Source: Fratercula arctica
Lineage: Eukaryota; Chordata; Aves; Charadriiformes; Alcidae
DNA: 64,000 nucleotides
Assembly (NCBI GenBank): GCA_947846985.1
Contig: CANTUZ010000012.1
Span: 20,050,135-20,114,134, forward strand
Direction of reading: 5' to 3'
Made by a program: the position numbers and the translations under genes. This document shows positions 37,921 to 48,399 of the stretch, one piece after another. Under the pieces are notes generated by a model. The model was not told the origin of the DNA. It ran no database searches and saw only the letters and a program-made list of their open reading frames with translations. The stretch's first letter is position 1. Each line of letters opens with the position of its first letter.

Positions 37921-38479
37921 ATCTTCTACATGGCTATGCAGATTTTTGAAAGCCGTTCCAGTGTTTTCTGACAAACTGCTCAGTTACACAAAGACCATTT
38001 GGAAATCTTTTTGCTCACGTGGTTCCTGCGCAGTAGCCGGGCTGCCCGGGTCGTTGGTTATTTTTATTCAGCCTCTAAAGTGAATGCAAATGAGATGCGG
38101 GACTCGGAGAAGCTAAAGAAAGTTTACCAAGCCTGATGCAGTCTGTGGTTTCCTTGTGCCTGGCGAGAATACACTTTAAAAGAGCCCTGCACGGTTTTGC
38201 AGGTTAATCTCTGTTCGCAGCAGGGTTTGACTGGTATCAAGCCTGGCGTGCTTAGGCACCTGAGGGCTGTCACTGACAAGGGGCTGCAAGGAGATGGACT
38301 GCCACCGATCGGGTCTAAATGAGCCAGTTGCACAGAGCTGATAAAACCAGAGATTTACTGAAGTAGACAGGCCTGTGCTAAAACAAGCTCCTCTCTCGAT
38401 TGAAACCCTGTCTGTCACTTTAATCAGTCATCTCCTCTGTCAGGCACAGCCAGCGGAGGGGCTGGAGCGGTGCAGGAGA

Positions 38480-38620
38480 TGCAGCTGAGGGATGGCACGG
38501 GGGTGGTGGCTGGGCCAGCACTGGGTGGCCTCCCTGCTGCCCACAGGGCTCGGGTGCGCAGAGGCAGTGCCATGGCACTGCTCCGGGGGTGTTTCGCAGC
38601 CCAGATGTGGTCCAAGAGGT
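38480..38620 (+). other. GC-rich patch with a Kozak-type ATG
   Basis: GTGCCATGG at 38568-38575 is an ATG in good Kozak context, in a GC-rich local patch. Its frame runs 16 codons to TGA at 38620-38622, overlapping a weak donor-like GAG|GTGACA at 38617. It could be a small first coding exon; support is poor and there is no promoter element. Confidence 0.1.
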
Positions 38621-39203
38621 GACAGGTAGTGCTAAAGCAAGAGTCTTTTTCCAGGTGATCCATGCCTTCCTCTATGTTTTTAATACAGCATCATTCTTGC
38701 ATCCCGACTGTGCTTTTTCAGTAGCTGGAACAGTCCTGCACAAGAAGACATGGGCTACAGAGGTTACAGACCTGTCCTGCTGTAGAAGATGTAGTCGGGT
38801 ATCTTATTGGATTATTTCTCTTCACCAAAGATAAGTTTAAAAAAATGTTCAAGATAGAAAACTTACAGTGGAGATGTTACATGTTGGATGTTCTGTGTGC
38901 CATTAGCCAGAACTTGATCCCTGATGGCAGGGTGCTGCTGCCTGGCTTGGTGTCATGAACAGTGTACCCTCCCTGCTTAGAGGAAGGCAGTTGAAATCAG
39001 TGTTGTTTTATTTAATTTTAAACTAATTTAATTTTATTTTTACAGAAACATGCCTATTTCACCAAGATATCAAAGGCCAAGGCAGTAGCAGAAATAGAAG
39101 AGGATAAAAAAATAAAAAGGAAAAAAGATAGTGACTCAACATCACAAAATATAGCTGGTGCTTGGTTGTGGACACAGCACTCTGACGCTGCTTGGCTTCT
39201 TAG

Positions 39204-39260
39204 GTGAACCTCACAGAGCACAGGGTCCTCTTGTCCCCAGGAGCTCATGGGGATAAATTG
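39204..39260 (+). other. Candidate 57-nt phase-0 exon
   Basis: GCTTGGCTTCTTAG ends at 39203 and TTG|GTAAGTCC follows 39260. The 57 nt are open only in phase 0-0, as VNLTEHRVLLSPGAHGDKL. That peptide includes an N-L-T glycosylation sequon at its start. A second acceptor (CTTGTCCCCAG, ending at 39240) would give a 20-nt alternative exon with the same donor. It shares length and phase with 34263-34319. Confidence 0.22.
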
Positions 39261-41890
39261 GTAAGTCCTGCAAAGCTTTCTTTCTGTGAACATTGAGGGT
39301 ACACTGACGGGCAGCCGCTCCTCCTCCCTGAGAACTGACCCCTGGGGTCCAGCAGGCCAAGGAGCACTTACATCAGGGAGCGGAGGAGGAGGGATAGGAA
39401 TAAACAGTTAGAAGTAAATAGCTTGCACCACTTCTTAGCAGCATCTATAGCTGCTCTCCGCTTGAAGGTCTTCTCTTCATGTCCTCTCCTGGCACCTGGA
39501 CGAGGCTGTAAAAACTGTGTTGGCAACTCTGTGTTGTGTCTTATTCTCCACCAATGTTAGCACAGCTACAGCTAATGGAACAGGGGAGCTCTTGGGAAAT
39601 TCAGATCTAGACAAGAACTGTAAGGAGGACATAGTCTGAAAGCCCAGCCCTGCCAGCATCCTCTCTGCCTCTGTCCTTTTGCATAAGGCACACAGGTCCT
39701 GTTTGTCGAAGGGTTGTGATAAACTTCGGTACTCTTCTGTTCACTGTGAAGCTTGATTAGCTCATACTGTTCTGGTACAAAGCATCATTCAGCTCCAGCG
39801 TACCAGGCTGTGCTTCCCGTCTTGTTGGGCAACACATCCTGAGGCCAAGGTATGGCCAGTATGACCCATATGTGGTCCTTTACACTTTGAATTGCTACAA
39901 TTCCTTTGATCCATGTAGAGGCTTCACTGGGTAGAAAATACTACTGCTGGCATCTCCCATCGCCTGAACAACACTAGCAAGAAACGTGTGCCTGTTGCCG
40001 CATCAGGTGTCTGGGATTTTAAGGATCCTAGAGAGTGACAGTAAACAATGAGTTTGTTGGTTCAGATAGCATGGCTTTCGTTGCCAGTGAAATAAATTCA
40101 GCTGAGGGGAGTCTTCAGTGTCTTGAATGAGTGGCAGTCAGATTTGGTTTGCGGCAAGTTATCTAAGCAGGTGTAAATGATGAGAGGAAGAGCAGAACCA
40201 AGGTAGTGTCCGGGTAGGAGCAGGGGCTTGTGTTTCTGAAGCAACACAATGCAGCAGCAACTCAGGGCAACATGTTTGCTGGCAAAGGGATGGGTGAGAA
40301 GAATGGCTGGCTGCAGGGGCTAGGCTCAAGGTTTGCAGTAAGGGATGCGCTGTGGGGATGGACAGGGCAGGACTGTGGGTGACTGTCCCCAAGAGTTTAG
40401 GCTACAGCCTCACTACAGCGCGTTGACTGTTATAACAGAATAAAACCGAAGGTCACACATAGCAGACTTCACTGAAACAATGGTCATTCCTCTAGAGCTA
40501 CCAATGTTACAGAATTCCCAGAGAGGACTTGAGCAAAGGGAGAGATGGTGGGAATTGATGTTTCAGTAGGAAGAAATTCAATTTGGATAGGCGATGTGAA
40601 AATGTCCTGACAAAGAAAAGGCTGTGCAATATATTTACACCTGTATTGTTTGACATCTGAAAACTCTGTTTGCGTAGGGACGATGTCATTTTAAGCTCTG
40701 AGCTGAATGTAGAGCTGACACACGTCTTGTACAGTTAACATTGGAGTTAAACCTCATTGAAGGTGGTGGGTGTGACAGTGAAGATAACTACCTTGCATAA
40801 TGATTAAGTGTAAAAGACAATTCTTCTGCTTCGGGGAGTCCCTTGGTGAAGCACCAGCCAGCTGAAAGCCTGCCCAGCTGTTGAGCTGTGCAGTGCCAGG
40901 TGCTATCGGGCTGAACACAGAGGTGGGAAATAGGAGAATTACTTTAGATATCCATGTCTGTGTTCAGTAACTGAGAGAAAGGCCACAACACTAGAAACAG
41001 GCAGAGTAGCTCATTGAGTGTCTACCAAAAGAATGGTTGGTGGTAGAAAGTTGTCTTGGAAGATGCTCGGAACGACAAGGAAAGGAAAGAAACGGGCTCC
41101 ATCTGATGCCTTCTGTGCTCAGAAAGCAGGGCCACATCTGTGCTCAGGGGAAAACAGCTGCAGCAATGAAATATGGGCCTTGGGCTTTCTCTCAGCAGAA
41201 GCAACATGCAACAGGCCGCTACCAGATAGCAGCTCTAGATGAAATACTGGCTTAGGGTTGGTGTCAAAGTGGGTAATGTGTTTATGTTTTTATCCTTATT
41301 GAGTTCAGCTCTTCCATCTCTATTATTTCTCTTCCCATATGGAGCTGTTGCTGTAAATACATATCTGAATTCTATAATAACACTGAAGCAGTGATCAAGC
41401 AGTGAATATTGATATAATAAGGAATATTCAGAGTAATTTTTTCTTTTTGGTCGAGTTTGGAAATTTCAGTTTCTTATTCTCTGTGTTACATTTAGAAATC
41501 AAAATATATAGGGATACATAGACATAATGACAAATTGTGAAAATGCATAGAAAATAGCCTTGACCCTAGAAGCCCCCAAACTGCAGCAGACAGATGTACT
41601 TGCCAGAGCCAGAAGTAGTCTATTGAATCATACAAGCACCATAAAGTTAGCTAAAGTGCTAATTAAGTACGGTCGTCTTAAATGAAAAATTCATTCTTCA
41701 TCTTGGCAAGGTGCCCATAAGAAAAAGACAGATCTGTCACAGTCTTGCAGACTGCAGTAATTAAGGTTTAAAATACTTCCCAGTCTAAAACAAGGATGGT
41801 TCAGAGCGAGCTAACTGTTTAAACAATGTCCCTTATGAACCGACACTGCTCTTCTATTTCAGACCGACATGCTTTTCCTTGTGGGTTTAG

Positions 41891-41950
41891 TTTTTTTTTT
41901 TTTGTGTTTTTTTTTTTTTTTTGTGGGTGGTTTTTTGTTTTTTTCTTTGG
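41891..41950. repeat. T-rich tract with G interruptions
   Basis: T runs separated by GTG and GTGGGTGG over about 60 bp. Confidence 0.9.
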
Positions 41951-42741
41951 CTTCTGTGCAAAGTGTGCAGAAAAACAGAAATCAGGAAATGCTCATCAAC
42001 ACTCTTTATGGAAGCTGAGAAGCTAGAAAACAATTATGTGGAGTAGCCAGAATACTCTGTGTGGAGGTAGTACAGAAAGTAGAAAATTTAAATTTTGTAC
42101 CTCAGAATAGTTAGGAAAAGAGGTTATCTGTCTGGAGGTTTTGTTCTTTTCTGCCTGTGAACATGTGGTTCTGTTGATGTTAATTGGATCCAAACATCTT
42201 CAGACTTTAAGGATTTAAAATTTATTTCCAAATCTTGCATCTCGGCTCACATCCAAACCTGCAAGTTCTGGAGGAGAGAGATCTCCATCAGCGCTTCAGT
42301 GCTTCAGTCAAATTGCTTTAAGATTTTGATTAGTGAGTAAATACAAAATGAAAGGTCAAGTTGATTGCACGTGCCTCTGACTTAAATAGGATAAACACAT
42401 GTATGTGCGTGCAGTCTCCCAGTATAATTTTGGATAACATGTTATCTTGTTAGATCTCTCAGCTCAATTTATTTCCCATTCAGAAAGGTCAGTCCAGTTT
42501 TAAGGATGCGAGGTATTCAGGGGCCCAAGATTGTGAACCTTTTTGTAGTGCCCTGTTATTCTCTGTTATATTTCTGCTGTAATCCTATACTTGTCTCAGA
42601 GAAGTCTGCCCTTTGGCACAGTCGTTCCACTGTCATAAGAGTTTAGTTTTCTGTGATCTCAGTGGTATTTAACAATAAGGTCTGAACCGCATGTTTAGCA
42701 GAAGCTGTGGGAACATGGATGTCAAGTCCATTAATCTCGGA

Positions 42742-42762
42742 TAAAAAAAAATAAAAAAAAAA
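42742..42762. repeat. A-rich tract
   Basis: Two A runs separated by a single T. Confidence 0.9.
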
Positions 42763-44030
42763 TCTCCAGGCTGGACTGTCAGCCAAGGATTAGCTGTGCC
42801 CCCACCGCAAAACCTATTCAAACAACCCCGATTAGGTCAGCTTGTCCTTCTGCCCTGAGACTTTTTTAGTAGAAACTGGCAGTTACAGCTATAATCCTTA
42901 CAGTACTCGAGGCTGTGTATAGATATGTGATGGGAAGACCACGGGCTACTTCTGAGTAGTGTTTACTTCACTGATGTCAGGCTGCCTAAAAATTGCATAA
43001 AATTGATACAAAACGTCGTGTTCTGAGAAGCAGATGAATGCGTGAGTTGGAAATGTTTCAGCAGCTCTTTGATAGCAGCTTATGAGCATGTTTCTGTAAC
43101 TCAGCAATTCGTTTCTGGCCTGAATTTATTTGGGAGGTAAATATTATCTGTATATATTTATTAAAAGGTAAAAGAGGCCAAATTATTAGCATGTTTTCTA
43201 AATAGTTCATATACTTGAAAAGATTAATTTTTTGCAGTGATGGTGTGACTTGATATAAATGTGTCTGAAGGACGCAGAAGGAAATCGAGCATGTGCTACA
43301 GAAGTTTTGAGTGGTTTTGCTACTTTGGTTTGGCCTGGTGAGCTATCTGTGTCTTTGAGTGACATTGTGCCGGTGATTTGTGATGGGTGAATTGGGGTGA
43401 CTTTTGTTTTTTATCTGTTTAAAGAGGGCACAAATATGTCTCACAATCCTCTGTTGTGGAAGAAAGTTTTATTTTCTTCTGCTGCAGTTCTCAATCAATG
43501 TGGCTGTTCTGCATGGTTAACAACATAGCTCCAGAATCCTATTACTATGCAAAGTAATTTCAAATTATTTCAAAAATAAATTGCTCAGACTCTGCTGGAT
43601 TTCCTGACTTTCTGGAGTTATCTTGAATTCTCAGAACTATTTGGCCCCAGTCATTTTCATTTGCAGAATTATCTGTAATATGGAAATCAGTGTTAATTAT
43701 TTCTCTAGCCACTATTGTTATCACTAGCCAAAACTGACATTTTAAATCTGTGTCTTATTAGCAATTCTGATATAGAGTCACTTGTTTGGCATGGCGCTAT
43801 GATCTGTGTCTCTGGCACCTTCGCTGGCCGTCTCACTCCAGGCTGCCCAGAAGGTCAGTGGGAAGGCAGAGCTGGGTGGGACATTCTCGCTCCGGTGTTA
43901 GGTGCAGTAACGTGCTCTCGCTGGCTGGCATCTGCCTGGGCTTCTGGGGGCTTCTCAAGGTGCTTGCCTCAAACCATATGGCATTAATTACTTCGCATCC
44001 AGGCCTGGCAGATTCTGTCCCCTTCACCAG

Positions 44031-44119
44031 CTGCAAGTGTAGCTGGAGCCAGCTCCAACAAGCTCTGTGGGTATTTAATCTTGCTGGCTCAGGAGCCGGC
44101 TTTGGACCCGGGGTGTCAG
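44031..44119 (+). other. Candidate 89-nt exon
   Basis: The acceptor ATTCTGTCCCCTTCACCAG ends at 44030 and the donor GTCAG|GTAAGG follows 44119; both are strong. Two of three frames are open across the segment. One lies inside a 156-codon open stretch that starts at 43786, and the other encodes a small Ala/Ser/Leu-rich peptide. The 43800-44200 region is GC-richer than its flanks. No family is recognisable. Confidence 0.2.
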
Positions 44120-45252
44120 GTAAGGGATGTGGGAGACGTGCCCAAGTAGTAGCTCTCTGCACCGGCTTTTGGATGCACGCTGAGAAGGGCTTTCATTCAT
44201 ATTCGTCCTCTCCGTATAAATTATTTTTAAGGTGTGCTCTTGATTTTGTGGCTTGACACATTAAGATTTATATTTAAAATTTAATTATACATTTATTAAA
44301 ACGTTGAGGCAGAGTATGAAAATGTAAAATGAGAATTGAAATTAAATGTCAAATTAGGGTTTGCTTTAGGGTCTGCAAAACTTGGAGTACCTAGAATATG
44401 GCTTTAAAATGTATAGCAGCCTTAATGAGTTCTCAATATACCTGCATTTCTGAAGCTCTTGAGAAAGGAAGTAATTTTTCATTTTTGTTAGATAATGAAT
44501 AATAGGCCAAGCAGAGCAAATTCTGAAATTTGTTATTTTTTTCAAAGAACCATATATGTAGTAAAATGATGACAATGGAACTTGTTTATTAAACTAATGT
44601 AGTGATTTTATCACTTCATTCTTGGTATCTTAGTACCTGATATTAGCCTGGTATGGTTGCCATGGTAACTGAACACACTGTTCCTTTCATTTGACCTTAA
44701 GTTCAAGCCCTGCTGTTGCAGCAGAAATGCCAAGAACACCTCCACTTTTATTAAAAACAAAACTATCAGATACATGCAAAGAGAAAAATGGGCGAAAAGA
44801 AAGGACAATCTGACATTACGATGTGAAACCAAAAAGGAGAAGAGCCTGCTTTCAACTAGAGGACCAAGAAATAAACAAATGTTAGGATACATATGTTCAT
44901 ATCGTGTTCTGTCCTTAAATTCAGCTGTCTTTGGATTGATTTGCTCCACCACCATTATATTTACTATTCACTGTAGAAGTGACTGCCCTTTAAAAATTTG
45001 CTTTTATTTATCTGCATGGAGAACCTGTTGGATTTGCGCTGAGAAGAGCAGCGTTAACCTGCTCAGTTCCATGTTCTGACCAACTGCCAAGGCAGAAAAT
45101 GGTTGAAGAGGTCAAAGAAGATTCAAATTAGGGTCTGACCAGAGGAGGGCTCCTGCTGGTTGATGTTTGTGGACTTCTGTATTGTTTCTATCTAACTTAG
45201 TCATCCCACGTGACTTTAGGGTTAGTGACTTTTTTGAGGCTCTGATCCACAT

Positions 45253-45271
45253 CCAAATGGAGTCCATTTGG
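45253..45271. repeat. 9-bp inverted repeat
   Basis: CCAAATGGA and TCCATTTGG flank a single central G. Confidence 0.75.
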
Positions 45272-45804
45272 TCTCTGGATGGAGTCCTGAAAATGGGAAA
45301 ATTCTTGGATATTGCTGGAGGAGATGTTCTTCCCTGAGGTCAGCTAGTGGGGTGGGCTGGAAAGTAGCTCCTGGGGTGATGGGGTGGGTTGAGGACAAGT
45401 ATGGGGCAGGAGAGCAGTAGAAGCAATCCTAAGGAGAGACCAGAAGATCATCTGAGCTGTCTTGGTGGATAACATGAAGGAGAATTCCCAGGGATTCAGT
45501 GGGGACTAGGCAGAATTTGCTGCAAACTGGGAAGTGATTGGAAGCTTCTGGGCCTAAGACCAAGCCAGGATGCAAGGACAGAGTGGGCAGGCTGGATGGG
45601 GGATGGCTCATCGGCTTCTGATCAGCCTTGCTCAAAAATCTGGGTTTTCTCTTGCTGCAGAACTTTGTGGTTGTAGTTTATTGCCCAAAGTGGACTAGCA
45701 GCTGGCTTTGTGCTTGCTTTAAAGATACGAGGAGAGTCCCTTTATTTCCAAAGGCCAGATTACTAGCGACACAGTGGGCTGACACTTCTTAATTTTTCCT
45801 ACAG

Positions 45805-45879
45805 TTTGCTCTAGTAAGAAAAGGTGTGAAGGAGCAGAAATTTTTAGGATATTGGAAAGAGTGAAAATTACAAGAAAAG
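45805..45879 (+). other. Candidate exon-like segment, 75 nt
   Basis: CTTAATTTTTCCTACAG ends at 45804 and AAAAG|GTAAGAAC follows 45879. One frame is open throughout. It lies directly upstream of decayed CR1-like sequence and may itself be part of that relic. Confidence 0.12.
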
Positions 45880-45920
45880 GTAAGAACAAGGATATCTGGC
45901 ATGAACTAAAGAATGACAAA

Positions 45921-46115
45921 GAAAGGTGCTGCTAGTAACAGGTGTAAAAAAGGAACAAGATAAAGGTTTATGAGTACACAGGAAATGAGAAAATGTTTTG
46001 TTTTTTAAAGTTCAATTCTGCTACCTAATGGGAAAGAGAACAAATAAAGTTTGACAAGGAAAATGATGAAATGCTTAATCGTTATTATGCCTCAATTTTT
46101 ACTAAGAGAGATAAT
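45921..46115 (+). mobile_element. Decayed CR1-like LINE ORF2 fragment (link before reverse transcriptase)
   Basis: The frame through 46065-46112 reads DEMLNRYYASIFTKRD. This matches the LNEFFASVFT-type motif that lies just upstream of the reverse-transcriptase domain in CR1/L2-clade ORF2 proteins. The DNA upstream (GGTGCTGCTAGTAACAGGTG at 45923-45942, ATGAGTACACAGGAAATGAG near 45970-45990, CTAATGGGAAAGAGAAC near 46025-46042) follows the order of the same ORF2 region as I remember it. An in-frame TAA at about 46026 and several apparent length changes show that it is dead. True limits are unclear and could extend either way. It is older than the two 3'-end copies. Confidence 0.55.
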
Positions 46116-48304
46116 AGTTACAGACTGTTTAATGCAATAAATCAATGAGAAGGAGAGATGAGAAGGTAGGAAGGACCATCTCAAAGCATACTCTGAAAAT
46201 CAGTGTGTGCTCAGATCAGTGGGGTTTGAAAACATATGTTGTGCTGAAGGAAGCAGCAATGTTATTGCAGTCTTTGGAGAGATTATGGAGACAAAATAAA
46301 TCTATGATACAGTGGAAAGGTGAAAACATATGCCTTTCTACCCTTTCCTCTGTGTGATGTCCTCCTCATAAGCCCTCAGTGATCTAAACTGGTCTAGGTT
46401 TGCGAGAAATGACTAAGGTGTCAATTTATAACCTCAATCTTTCAATTCAAGAACCATGACAATGACTTTAAAAACAAAAAAAAAATTCAAGGCTCAAGCA
46501 GACCTAAAAATCAAGATCTTGATACTGTGTGCAGCATGGGTGGTTATGCTGCCTGTCTGTCCAGAGAATGTGTTTTGCCAAGCCATGCAGCGGTTACTCT
46601 GTTTTTCATTATCTATTGCTGCTGATCTTCAGTAGGGAGCACTTCTCAATGATGTATGTCATTGTCCGTGATGCAGCACTTGCCATGCAACTGTACAAGC
46701 TGCGTGGCATAATATTGCCTGTCAGTGGCTGTTGGCCAAATCGAGGTGGGTGGCTGGTTATGTTTTTAGTATTAAGGAACAGGATTGTGGGAGCTGATGA
46801 AAGCTCCTTTTGGCCTTCTAATGCTGTCCTAACCTGGGATGTCAGCTGTTGACTGAGACTAAAAGAAATACGGGTGAACTTAGTCTGTACGCAGTCACCG
46901 TTTGGGATTGGTGCAAAACTCTTTTGATATCCGAAAAATTGCATCAGGGCTGGATGCTGACAACAGGTATGAGTTGAACACTAAACCCTTGCTCCTTAAG
47001 AATGCTAATGTATGATTACACTACAAGCCAAAAAGCTGTGAAGGGCATGCTGAGGGCAGCATGAGCTTGGCTGATCCACAAGGACTCACAAGCTGGGAGT
47101 TGAGGATGAGCGTGGCAGGGATTCCTGGAATGGTACCGATCCTGCAGCACCCTTGAATAGTGCATGGGCCCAGCTCAGGACAGTGACTGGGGTCAGACAC
47201 ACAGGAGTGACTGCCAGGCAAGTCCATGGTGGTGAAGCAGGTCTCGTGTCTAGGACAGATAAATCCTATAGCAATAAGGAAATGTAATCTGGGTGAACCT
47301 TCAAGGTCTTCGGCATGCCTAAAGGTTTGGTCGTTCAGTTTTTTTGCTCTGCTGTAGACTACAAGCATGGATCCACTGTGGGGGTGTGGTTGGGATGGGT
47401 TTTGGGTGTTCCATGCCCCCCCCGCCTTTTTTTTTTTTTTGAGACTTACAGCTATGTTGGAGTATAATCAAAAGCTGAGAGTTACTAGTTTAGTTTTGCA
47501 TTTCCTCAGAACAAAATGATAGGGAGAATTCTGCATTCGTGGAGAATTATCATTGCCTTTGAAGTCTAAAATGTAAATACAAATTAGTTTGCAAATATCA
47601 TTCTAACATCAGTAATTTTCAGTTGAAGAAAATGTGAACAAAGTATAAATAAGGTAATTGTTAGCATTCTTGCCAATACAAATGATGCCTTGTGAATTCT
47701 GATCTTACAGGAAACATTGAAAAACCAAACCACAGGAAGCACAAGCATATGAAAGTTGTTTTGTGCTGTTCTAATAGTAGATCAGCTTAGGCTAATTTGC
47801 CATGTGGTGTACCCTTTGGTAAAGCCAAAACATCCCAATGAAGAACCTAGTCTTCCTTTCTGTTAGTATCATGGCCTTGATACAAACTTGCATTTTATTT
47901 TACAGAAGCAAAAATAGAGAATAGGATCTAAACACTGGTGTCAAACAAAAAGACCTTGCTCAAGATTGGATACTTTTAATGTTTCTTTTAAAGATGTTAA
48001 TCTCGTCTCTTTCTCTCTAAAAGTGAGCCACAGATCTCATCCAATGTGTTAGACTTTCTTAACCCCTCCCAAATAGGATGAGCACCCACTATCAGGATGT
48101 AGCTTCTGGTCCTCAGCGTGTAGCTTTCGGGTTGTAGGGTTTTGGGGTTGAAGCCCATGGAAGGCCCTGGTCACTCAGCGTGCAGACAAGTGTGGGCATC
48201 CTCTTTTTTTCCCCTCAAATACCATGTAGTGGGGGGAAAAAACCAACCCCAAATCAAAACAAACCTTCCCCTTCTCCTCCAACCCTTTTGTGTTTGTTTT
48301 GCAG
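46116..48304. other. Gene-free non-coding block
   Basis: No gene was recognised. A 72-nt exon-like segment (46895-46966, acceptor GTCTGTACGCAG, donor AACAG|GTATGA) is open in one frame with symmetric phase but its acceptor is weak. A C8/T14 tract lies at 47416-47440. Confidence 0.45.
47416..47440. repeat. C-run/T-run tract
   Basis: Eight C, GCC, then fourteen T. Confidence 0.9.
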
Positions 48305-48399
48305 CTCAGGAGTTTGGCACAACCCCTCTGCTCCTTCAGAAGTGCCTTAAAGAGTCACTTGTGCCCTTTCGTGGGTACAGAACAACCATGACCTTACAG
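48305..48399 (+). other. Candidate 95-nt exon
   Basis: A long pyrimidine tract ending GTGTTTGTTTTGCAG (to 48304) gives one of the best acceptors in the window, and CTTACAG|GTCTCC follows 48399. Only one frame is open; it begins QEFGTTPLLLQKCLKESLVP after two spare bases. The other two frames contain stops (TAA near 48348, TGA near 48390). The peptide has mixed, protein-like composition but no motif I recognise. The donor departs from consensus at +3 (C) and +4 (T). Confidence 0.25.

Larger units (their letters stand above)
39261..43980. other. Gene-free non-coding block
   Basis: No gene was recognised. Simple tracts include T/G-rich 41891-41950 and A-rich 42742-42762. Confidence 0.5.

Noticed and set aside
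45340..45410. G-rich stretch considered as a G-quadruplex
   Set aside because: G runs are too few or too widely spaced for a standard four-run motif.
47021..47368. 115-codon minus-strand open frame, considered as an LTR-element or gene fragment
   Set aside because: No recognisable retroviral or host motif, no LTR ends (TG...CA with repeats) and no splice sites that fit.
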